A stretch of DNA of 64,000 bases from Anthopleura xanthogrammica (Eukaryota; Cnidaria; Anthozoa; Actiniaria; Actiniidae). The stretch covers positions 5,301,071 through 5,365,070 of the forward strand of contig OZ025209.1 of assembly GCA_964019055.1 (NCBI GenBank), in the 5' to 3' direction. Of the stretch, positions 1 to 11,200 are shown piece after piece. The notes beneath the pieces were generated by a model, which saw nothing but the letters and a program-made list of their open reading frames with translations, was not told the DNA's origin and made no database searches. The position numbers were made by a program, and so were the translations under genes. How positions within the stretch are numbered: the first letter of the stretch is position 1; each line of letters starts with the position of its first letter.

Positions 1-167
1 TGGGAAATATTTATCATTTTACTGAAACAATCCGGTTGATTTTTCCTTTACTATACGAAGACATTTACAAACGCGCCTGTCAAATTGTCGGGAAAATCCA
101 GGAAAATGTTTTACATACACGGTACAACTTTTGCTTACAATTGCCGCATGCAATCTGCATACGCCAC

Positions 168-301
168 GCTTAGAACTCGAAATGCTTCGTGTAAATCAAC
201 ACTACAACTTGCTACAACTGTCATGTTGTGTACGACAAGAAAAAAGTTGTAGCAAGGTGAAGGATTGATTTACACGAAGCTCGTGTTGTAAGCGTGGCTT
301 A
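168..301. repeat. foldback (inverted-repeat) element
   Basis: Left arm around 168-225 (ending ...tttaca-type text with cttcgtgtaaatcaa at about 184) and right arm around 265-301 (ttgatttacacgaag, then aagcgtggctt) are reverse complements, separated by a short loop that also contains gttgtagcaa/ttgctacaac. It resembles a small MITE. No coding potential. Confidence 0.6.
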
Positions 302-558
302 AGCAGATTGCAAATCTAAAAAAAAAGGAAAGGATTGAAATTTTCGATTAATATAAAGTCTACTTTATAAGCGTACTAGTCAAAACACGGAAAATTTGTA
401 TTCGAAATCTTATATCTCCTTATAGGATCAGAGAAGTTTTAGGGTAAAGTTTTTATTTTATTTCATTGTGTTGAATTCAAAACGGATACTAATGACCAAA
501 ACATCCAAAACCGCGGATATGTCGAGTTCGTGCTTTTTCAAAGAATATACTTAGTTAG

Positions 559-953
559 GTTTCCGATAAGCATGTTCTCAAACCATTAAGGATTGTAAAA
601 AAGCTTGTAAGCCGAGCTTGTGGGCATTCAGTGCGGAAAAGAAAGCTTACACAGTTAAAGAAAACCACGCTAAGTCGAATCAGTTAGTAAACATCTGTCC
701 CTCTCTTAAACTCGTGGCTTGTCTCTCTCACAGATCAAGGTAAACATTTAATTATTCGAAATCCTGGACTCGGAGCCAAAACTTACAAATAACTAAAAGA
801 TTTTGCTGTCTTCATAGTCAAGTGTCATCTAGAAAAGGTAAACTTGGTTTAAAAAAGTCAAGAAAGAAAAGGAAATTTCAGGAATCAGAAAAAATTCAAA
901 GTACGATAAACCGGTTGAAGAAACGGATCAGAAGAAACATTCTAAACGTATAA
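559..953 (+). CDS. 3' end of an unidentified plus-strand gene (two last exons)
   Basis: Two exons join in a single open frame: 559-686 (acceptor ..ttag, donor gtaaac, ends in phase 2) and 818-953 (acceptor ..catag, begins in phase 2, stop TAA at 951-953). In each exon only this frame is open across the whole length. The joined product is about 87 residues, strongly basic, with KKSRKKRKF and KKRIRRNIL stretches near the C-terminus, as in nuclear or nucleolar proteins. A possible upstream micro-exon at 426-443 (18 bp, phase 0 at both ends, encoding DQRSFR) fits the same frame. I do not recognise the family. The start of the gene lies outside the window or in undetected exons. RNA-seq would be needed to be certain; chance open frames of this size are possible. 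Confidence 0.4.
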
Positions 954-1093
954 CGAGGGTCGAGGAAAGAATTAAAACGTCCGGCGATTCTTCGCAGAAA
1001 TTAAGTTTAATCTTCGCAATATTTCATACGCTCAAAATTCTTCAAAAAGGTGCATGTGTGGTTTTGTATGCAGAGGCGGAGCTAGGATTTTGC

Positions 1094-1265
1094 CGGGGGG
1101 GGGGGGGGGAAGGGGCAAACCCGTTTTCAAAACATCAACCAATAAAAACGGTCAACCCCCCAAAAAACGGCTAACCAAAAAGGAAAACAAAAAAAACGGC
1201 CAACCAAAATTAAAAAAACGGCCAACCAAGAAAAAAAATCGGCCAACCACAAAAACCCACCCCTT
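1094..1265. repeat. poly-G run followed by A-rich cggccaacca repeat
   Basis: A G homopolymer at about 1096-1108 is followed by A-rich DNA with four or five degenerate copies of acggccaacca. The preceding text (gcagaggcggagctagg, about 1070) resembles the end of the gggcggatcaagg element seen at 23307. The basic reading frame across it is low complexity and is not a gene. Confidence 0.5.
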
Positions 1266-1893
1266 GTATGCGGAGGCGTTGGCTGAGAGGATTACGAGAA
1301 TATATTCCGATTACTTCGCCGCAAGATTCTTAGTATTGAGTGACGTATATATATATTTTTCAGTGGTTTGATTAAAGAAACTAGAAATTATTACAAAGTA
1401 AACAATCTTTTTAAAGATCCATATCGCACTGTGATCTTGGAATAAATTTCATCCTTTGCTAATTACTCCGAATTTAAAAAAAAAATACATTGAAATAATT
1501 GCATGGTGAGTAACAGCAAGCGCAAACCTCACCGACGGCAAAGACTGAATACCTCATTTAAGAATATATTCGGGTTAATTTTGTATGTCTTTGGTAGAAT
1601 CAAGATGCGATTAAATGAACAGTGTATTGTTGTACTCAAGTTGGGTTTACCAGCCATTGTGAAACATATGTTATTTCAGTCAACATGGTGCTCCTGCGTC
1701 CTCTTGGGCGCCGTATTGATTGATTACTCAAATTATCATTATTCCAGAATTGTGATTTTTTTCTACTTTATTCCCAGCTTGGGCTTGAGAGAAATTATCT
1801 AAAAACGTAATAAAAAAATGCCTTTAACGCATGTTTTCAGAGTGCTCCGAGGAGTCGGGGGCAAAGAACTCGTACCCATTCCTTCTCGGAAAA

Positions 1894-2180
1894 TGGGTGC
1901 GTGTGACATCATAGCCGCCATGTTGGTTTACTTGAACAAAAGATTTGCTCTTGGTTTCTTTCGTTATATCAACTAACATGGCGGCCATGTCTTTTGTCTT
2001 TGTACATGTGACGTCATAGTCGCCATGTTGGTTTACTTGAACAAAAGATTTGCTCTTGGTTTCTTTCTTATATCAACTAACATGGCGGCCATGTCTTTTG
2101 TCTTTGTACATGTGACGTCATAGTCGCCATGTTGGTTGAAATGTGTGCAAAAGATTTGGTAGTGGTTTCTTTTGCTATCT
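1894..2180. repeat. tandem repeat, unit about 105 bp
   Basis: Three head-to-tail copies begin at the gtgacatcatagccgccatg / gtgacgtcatagtcgccatg motif (about 1899, 2009 and 2112). The third is truncated. Each carries the inverted gccatgttggtt and aacatggcggcc segments. Related single fragments occur at about 3118, 3416 and 45715. Confidence 0.75.
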
Positions 2181-2215
2181 ATCAAAGCTGTCGTGCGTTC
2201 TTCAGTTGCACATTT

Positions 2216-5200
2216 TTATGTGACTTCAAAGCAGCTCAATTGATTTTGGTGCACAAAACTAAAGAATTTCAATCTCCTGAGAATTGAAAACCTATTGTTT
2301 TGTCCTCCAATTGAGCTGCATTTCGAGGTGCTGCAAGGGGTCGCTGGTTCAGGAAAAATTAAGAATATTACATGATACGACATTATCATTACCTCATTCT
2401 GCATTAATTTCTTTCGGGTGTTGCAAAGTTGAGCATCAGTCTGGACAAAAGAAATTGAAAGTGACATGAGCCTTGGGATCCCTGTGGTGGTTTCTGATCG
2501 AGTGATGATATCATAATCCCCTTACCTTTTTTCCTGCTTGCAATGCACGCTGGGCATTGGACTGTTCCACTTTTATTTGACTGACTAACTGATGTACATA
2601 ATCTACAGTGATTGTAATAAACGAATCATATCAGTAAGAAATTCAATCCGGAAAAGCGGTTATCCTTCACTCTTCAGTACAATAGCCATCCCGAGGTTGA
2701 GATGAAAAAACTGGGTCTAGTTTTCATTGCACTGTTTTAGGGGACGAAATGGACGGCTTTTTGGAAATGTTCCCTAAAAAAGTCCCACAATGCACTGCGC
2801 TGACAACTCGACCCAGTCTTCCCCTCAACCTCTGAATGGCTAATAGGAAGCCCAAAGAATGTGATGTTACCAGACCACAGACTTACAGTATCCAGGCCTC
2901 TCTCAATGTTCAATACACAGGAAGCCCTAGGACTGTCACTATATCAACTTACTTTCAAGAGTCTTTTTATCAGCCTTGCTAAGCATATTTTGTAGCTGTT
3001 CCATCTTCTGACTACACTGTTTGTACCGTTGAATTAACGCTGGTGAAGGCATTTGACCCTTAGCTTTTTGTGACGAAACCTTTAAAGAAAAAGATATCAT
3101 TCAGGGAATCTGGGCTTGAATGTGACGTCATGGCAGCCATGTTGGCTGAATAGACCATCTTTAAATTCGTACAATACCACTTTGTTCCTTGATTACAGAC
3201 TCATTTACTCAGGGTTAACCTCATTTCAGCGTCAGAATATTCACAAACACCAACAGTAAAGTAAAGAATACACAACTTCAACAATACAAACACTTTGAAA
3301 TTTCCACAGACCTTCACTGGAACACATGAATATTCTACACAAATTCGAGGCTAAGCGAGGCTAAGCCCGAGTACTCTAACATGGCCACCACTCATAGATT
3401 AATCTTAGCTTTAATGTGACGTCATGGCGGATATGTTGGCTCAAATCTTTTAAATGGTACTTCTGAAAAACTATATTTCTGCCAAAATTGGTGCTTTTAG
3501 CAGAAAACAAACAATTTCAGCACATATTCGCCCCACTATTCAACATGGCCAACGGTCTTTGGGGTTTTTTTAAAAGATGAATCGCAACATCAACATACCT
3601 GTCTCTCTGCCAACTGTTTTTCCATTTTAAGAACTTCGACGCTTACTAGATCATCGATGCTGTAATAAATACACAAAAAGAAATAATAAATAATATGAAT
3701 AAATTTTCCTGGCGAGGGAACCACTTAATAGCCAGTAAAGATAAGTATCAAAAACTGCTATACAACGGCTAAAAACCACCCAGAATGACGTCAAATACCT
3801 TTACCAACGACTCAGGGCCAAGGTGTGTTCAAATTTTAATATTTAAACAAACAAAAACGAAAAAAGAAAACCCCGTATTCTTTCGTTCCATACATTCGCT
3901 GCAAATCCGTTCGTACACAACGCAAATGTATTGTTTGGGCTGCCTGTGCTCAGATACGAGGGGAGTTGCTGGAGCCGTTACAATCACGTGATCTATTATT
4001 GCATATGCTCAGTTTAGTCTATAGATCCCTAGCAGCACGTCGGAATGCAGCTCAATTTGGAAGACAAAACAACAGGTTTCCAATTCTCAGGAGATTGAAA
4101 TTCTATTGTTTTGGTCCTTCAAATTGAGCTGCTTTGACGTCACGTGCAAGGGGTAAACATATCAATTGAAGGGAGGGCCTGTAGGAATACAAACGCATGA
4201 CAAATCAATTCCAAGAAAAAGCATGATAGAGGGATAGGGGTGAGGTAAGGATAAGATCAGTGAGCGGAGATGTTCAGGGCTTTTATATGAATTTTAATTT
4301 ACTTCAAATGATTTTCATCGTCAAAAACCTTTGTTTTGCAAATAATCCAGTGCGTATGATTAAAAAGTGAAACCCATATAAATATATATTTTATTTTACT
4401 GAATCTATGTACATAAACATTTACAACCGGATAACATATCATCTTAATTTAAGAATAAATAAGGCTCTATATATTCTAAACAGTTTTTTTTAAAGAAACG
4501 GATCGTAGATTTAAATAGCTTCTAGATAAATAGTTAGCTAACTCTTACTAAGAAAATTATTAGAGAGATAGGTCGGTGTCACGTGTCCAGCATGGCGGGA
4601 AATGGTCACGTGACATGTTACACATCGTTCCTCCATTTGCACCTGAAGCTTGTCCTCGTAAAGCGGATTATTTTAAGGATTTATATCATACATGAATCTG
4701 TTGCATTTTCGGCCTAAATCGATCAATGTACATTTATTTTACGTATTTAGTTGGAAAGTCCGCTGACCTTAACTCGTGTTTGTTCAAAGTTCAATCAGTT
4801 TATATTCAATGAGCTATTCTGAGGCTGAGGAAAGCCTGGGTCGAGAAGGCATTGCAGTGCATTGTCGGACTATTTTGAGGGTTATATTTGCAAGATGGTG
4901 TCTATTTCTTACCCTACAACAGTCCCACAATGCATTGCCAACTCGACCCAGTTTTTTTCTCGATCCCGGAATGGCTAATAAGAGAAAGAGGCGTTGAGCT
5001 TAGTTCTTGAGTTTGATTAGGTAACAGCGATTTACCCTGATAAACCATCCATACCACTCGCTGAACATGATCACGTGTCATGACAGAGAACAAACTTTGG
5101 AGCTGGCACTAAGATGTAAGAAGAGAAGGCCAGAATGAATAAAGAGGCAACTGGCACAAAGTTGCTGGCTCGGTGAGTGTACGACATGATCATGTGATAC

Positions 5201-8200
5201 AGACAACCAATCACAACTCGATACTAAAGACAAACATTCTAGTCCCACTCGGTCAAAACTCCGACACAGGCAACCCAAGAGATAAAACATGAAAGTCCAA
5301 AAATGGTGAAATGCTGTAGAACGTTTCACAAGTCTTTCCAAGAACACTCTAATCATAAGTCAGATGTTTATTACATAATGAAAACTTTTAATGACCATCT
5401 TTTAGTCGAATAAAGATCAGTTTATAAATCAAATAATCAACGGGTAATGAACGGAAGGGCCGAAAATTGTAATGAAAAAATTTTTTCAATATAACAAAAT
5501 GACCGTCAAAGAGGCAATCAAACAGCACGATACATAGCCGAGAAACAGATTATAGTTTTTTATTATCAATATTTAGCTTCCATAGAAATGGCAAGTATGT
5601 AAAAATACGAAGGTTGAATTAAAAACTTTAGCTAAAACAATTATAATTAATAGGTTATGATAAAAAAGAAGAATAGGTTTCTTACTTCTCGCTGGGTCAT
5701 GACCTCGGGGGGTCGGGGAAGATATTGGATATTGGTTTGTATATTAATAATATGCAATAAAAATGCGGGAAGGAAAGGCGGAGGGGTAAGGATTCCAGTG
5801 ACAAACCTCTTAAAAAGAGGGGAAAATAAACAACTAGTGGAAGGGGGGGGGGGGGGGTAGACCCGGACCATAATGCAACGTTCCCTTGAGTATCTTTTTT
5901 CTTTGCCAGTAACGATCGAAAACCACCAAGAAACCAAACTCAGTTCAATTTTATCAAACACTGAAACACCCTCTGGGCTGATCTAAGTCAGGGCATCGCT
6001 AACTTGCAGATCAAACCGGCTCTGAAACAACCTCTGAGCTGATTTAAGTCAGGGCATGGCTAACTCACAGATCAAAACCTGAAACAAACTCTGGGCTGAT
6101 CTAATTCAGGACATGGATAACTCACAACTCATAACGAATTTAACGTGTAGCCCCACCTAATAAGTTTCAATGGTGGAATAGAGTATGACTGTGTGAAACA
6201 GTTCTACGTTTTCTGATTCCACCAGGATTCGAAATTCGCACAAGATAATTGGCTAAATGCGAGTTGAATAATAAAAATATCGAGTGAAAAGAAATTGAAC
6301 TCACATTTTCTAGCTAGTTCTCTTTTTAGAAAATAATCATGAAATGTAAAGAAAAACAAAGTCTTTGCGTTTGCATTCAATCCATTTATCTTGTTCCTGC
6401 TCAATGCACAAGAAAAATTTATCTTGTCACTAAAAAGTTGAAATTCTAACCCTGTTCCACACCAAGCTCATGATCAGTTTTTCTTTCTTTATCGGTAATT
6501 GGGGTTTTCGTTTCCGATTAGTATGAAAGAGGAAGGCACTACGCCACCACACTAGGGCAGAACTAGGTCAAAAGAGGAAGGCGACAGCTTACCTTCCTTG
6601 GGTGACCGCACGTCCTGGAGTTGGCGACGTCTTGGCCATGATAGATCCCTAAATTGCACAAGAAGACAATAAATAAAGTTATTTCGAGTGCACAAGAGTA
6701 TTATAACGAACAATGAGGCAGTTTGACGAAATCTCGCAACATCTAAGCCAATTACGCTCTCAGTTTCAGTTTCCATTCTCACTGCGCTTCCTACAGCTTC
6801 TCAGACAAATTGTTTTCGGTTTTACTTTAATGAGAGTATTGATGTGAGTTGGTGGTCAGTTAACTCGAGTCGTGGAAATTAAAAGTCAGACAGACGTCAA
6901 GGGGAGTTGTCTTGACTGCGTAGGATAATGGTCCGTATCAATATCATATCGACAAAGACAGGTGATATGGAACAAGCTTAGCAGGGCTCAAAAAAACGGC
7001 CAGTCATACGCCGGTCAAGATGTCCGGCGGAAGATATTAAAATTTTTTTTTTCTCCCAAATATGACCGGCGGTCAACATGTCTGTTCAAAACCGTATTTG
7101 ACCGGTCAAGTACCAAATTTGGCCGGACATTGACCGTTTGCCGGCCGTTGTTTTGAGCCCTGCTTAGAGAATATATAGGGAGAACTATGCTCCTTTCCGT
7201 AGTCTTCCCACAATCCCTTATGATCCCAGCGCGAGCTCGAGGTCAGGGTAAAATTTTCATAGATTGTTCCCATCCGGCATTGCGGTGTTTTGAATTCCTT
7301 GACTAAATGCCTAGGTATTTTTAATAGTGTGGGATAAAATATAGTTGTACAATGCTTTCTCGTGGCATACCATGGATATCCGATTAGTCACTTGTATTTT
7401 CCCAGTGAACACACTCACCTGAAAATACAAGTGACTCATGTGGACAATTTCAGGTATATCTAATTTGGGCTCCCTGTGGAATGTAAAACTAAAAGACTAG
7501 CTGAATGAATGAACTTACCACGTCTAGTTCTGGTGCCTGAATTAAACATGAAAACAAACAAACAAACAAGACTGAGATTAGCATAAAAAAGGAGCCATGA
7601 ATCATCTATAGTAGATTAATTGACCTCTCTTTCACAGTTCCCTGCGCCATCTTGAAGGGTAGCCGTGCCTTTGCATCGAAACGAGACATGAGGTGACTTT
7701 GCAATGGTAAAGACATTTTTTAACACCTTGAAAAAATATTCACATGGCTCTATCATTGCAAGGTTGTCACCGTTCGTCTCACTTTGATGCAAAGGCACGG
7801 CTACCTTTCAAGATGGCGCAGGGAACTGTGAAGGGGACTATTTCACTTTCTGAAGGTCAAGGGTACACTGGTAACGACCGTGTACAATTGTGGGGCAAGA
7901 TGTTTGATTACGCCCCTAAAATTCAATATCAATAGACCTAATAAATGATACTTATTCGTTTGTCTCACGATTGAGGGTAAAAGGAAAATAAAGGGAAAGT
8001 TAACAATAGCCAATCAACGAGTGCAATTTTCTAGAATTCTGGCCCAGGGGGGAGGGGGTGGGGGAGAAAAACTGTGTATCCAACGGGTAAGGAGCAGTGC
8101 CCTCAATATCGGCAAAGATGGCGACCACGCCCATTTCATTCTCTAGCTTGGTGGTGAGTATCACAAACCACTAGTACGGTACATCATTAACTTACTTTCT

Positions 8201-11200
8201 TCCCACCCAGGTGCATGTCGATGACCAGCCATTTCCACTTCTCTATCTGTACGTCCTTATCAGTCAACGGTTCTCTTATTTTTACTCGTACTTCTATTTT
8301 TCCTCCGACAGCTTTCCGACCTCGTTCTGTATCCATCAGCTAATAAAAATATATAAGAGTAGAATTTAGGTGAGTGTTCCCTGTTGTATTTCCCCAGTTG
8401 CAGTTGTATCATATGGCGCCATCTTGTAACAAATAACAAATACACCAAGTCTACTTTAAGGAGGAGAAATAATGCGAGAATCCGTCAGGAAAACCTTTCA
8501 AGGTAGGTACGGTTAAGTGATTTCCATAGAGTACATTTTCTTATTACCGAAACGGGACCAGACACAGTACGGTCACGGAACACCAGTTTTTTGAACAGCG
8601 AGCGAAAATGATCAAAGCTTGTCCGACCAAGATTCTGAGACGTGGCAACGTCACGCCACGGCCCTGCACTATCATGGTGCGGCAATGTTACTGCACGCTA
8701 CCGTCGCTGCTACCATCACGTCATTGTCACGGCACGGCACTGTCACGACACCGCACTGTCACGGCACGGCACTGTCACGGCACCGCACTGTCACGGCACC
8801 GCACTGTCATGGCAACGTCAAGGCACGTTATCATCACAGCACCGTCACGGCACCTCACTATCACGGCACGTTATCATCACGGCACTGTCACGGCACTGCA
8901 CAGTCACGTCACAGCACTGCACTGTCACGGCACGCGCGGCATGTTCGTATCACGAGTTTTCGAAAATTAAATTTGTTCTATTTGCTGCCCAACATACAAT
9001 CAAACCAGTCGTGGAAAATCCTACTAATACTTACATCAACACATTCATGAATTTCGCACTTGGAATCAAAAGGAGCAAGCTTGATTTGTGCTTGACCAAT
9101 TGCCTTGTCTCCTTTTAGAAAACCCCTAAAAAAAAAAAAAAAAGGTAGGGTGTTACAATCAAAATAATTATTGTCCATTTCAGGGAGCAATTCATGCCCC
9201 CATAACGTAAAACAAAACGAATCAGGCTGGCCTTACACGGTACCGGACGAATTGTTAATCGTTCAAAACGTTGTACGCTTAGACATTCCGTTGTGTGTGC
9301 CTATAAATCAATATTTTCAGTATTGATTCCACATGAAGTGAATAGTTGAATGGTAAAACATTTTTATATGATTTGAGTGATGCATCTTAGAGATATAAAG
9401 GTGTATACTTCCAATATGTTAATGCTGTGACGTCATTAGAGGCGGGCAAAAATTCAAACGCCTAGCCGTGCTATTAGACCATTTTCGAGATGCGCGAGCG
9501 CTTTCTAAAATATCGCAGGCGCAGACATGAAAAAGAGGCATTTTCAGGCAAGATCACGCGCGCTATTGACTCCGCCCGAAAATGCCTCGAGATCATGTAC
9601 GCGCCTGCGATATTTTTGAAAGCGCTCGCACATCTCGAAAATGGTCTATTAAAGAGAAGGTTCTGTATAAATTGTATGTGCTGGTCAAATTTTGGAATGG
9701 TTAAAAATTCGTCTGGTACCGCGTAAGGTCTGCCTCAGTGGGTTATTACTTCACTACTGCAAACATACCTTTCATATTTGACTTCAAATTTCATGTTCTG
9801 CCGTTTGAATATTCTTCCTAAGGTTCTATTCTTTCGATCAATGTTTACTTTGAAAGATTCGTTATACTCTGAAACAAAATAAAAGTGTTGTGTATTTAGC
9901 AACTTTTATTGTTAATAATAGTAATGCTATAATGATATTAGTAAAAATAATAGAATATAACAATATTAGTAATGATAATAATTAATAAATTCGCCGAAGT
10001 CACCGGTGATAATCGGTGATTAGTATCATTACCCAGGTGATTATAGAAAAACGCGTGCGTTGATTGGTCGAGAACTTCGGAATATTTCTCTTTAGTATAA
10101 ATACAAAGGTGATTATACAAAATCGCGCGCTCTGATTGGTTTTCTATCTCGGATTATCAGCCGATAATCACCTTTTCGGACAAAATGGCTGTCAGCGTGA
10201 CCGTCGCGCTTTTAAAAAATAAAATATTTTCACTTTCAATGTTGTTTCCTTCTTTCTTTTTTGAAATAATCACCTTTTTATTTATACTAAAACAATTATT
10301 CACCTCAAGCTCAGTGGTTATCGATGAATATTTACCTCGCCGCTCGGTAAATATTCATCGATAATCACTTCGCCTTCGGCGAATAACTGCTAAGTAATCA
10401 CATACAGGTTCACGAATATAGGATTGCGCGCGCTTCGTTTGTTAATACGACCCTTTTTCAAAATACAAAAAATATCTACTTTTTAGAATTAAATCGAATG
10501 ATGTTTTCGAATAATCACTGGAGCCGCGAGTCCCAGAGCGGCGAGGTAAATATGGCCGATAAACACCGAGCTCGCGCAATTTTCTGTAATCTCTAATGGT
10601 TTCTTACCAGGATTACCAGTTAAAAATTGATCAAAGGGATTAAGCAGATATCAATTGTTGCCAACGTTTCGGACTTTTATCTCAGTACTACTTTGCTACT
10701 CATAGGATTAGTGTAATCTAAAGGATCCAGATAGCCACTGTTTAGCTACAATCTTTACATAAATGTCGTCCTTACCAGGATTAATAGAATGCTTGACTGT
10801 TTTCGTTCTTCCGGCTTGTGGTTCATCCGGCTAAAAGAAAAAATAATACAAAATTTGTTTTGACTCCAGGGAAAAAAAGCGTGTCTTCATGGTAATTGTA
10901 ACCATGGTTTCGGTTCTCCTTAGTTACCGTTGCTATGTCTGCTGATTGGTTTATCAGACAACAGAGGCGTCGTGGTGTCCTAGCACTTTGATTGGATTAA
11001 TTGTAATTTCGTGCGCTGATTGGTTTATCAGATAACAGAGGTGTCGTGGTGTCCTAGCATTTTGATTGGATGAACAGTAATTTCGTGCGCTGATTGGTTT
11101 ATCAGATAACAGAGGTGTTGCGCTATCCTAGAATTCTGATTGGATGAACGGTAATACAGCACGGTGATTGGTTTATTGGTTCTCGGCAATTCCATAACGT

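Noticed and set aside
1054..1371. 105-residue Lys/Asn/Pro-rich open frame
   Set aside because: Made of a poly-G run and an A-rich tandem repeat, with no homology signal.
8608..9118. Three overlapping His/Thr-rich open frames
   Set aside because: All are produced by the 16-bp minisatellite in a CC2D1 intron.
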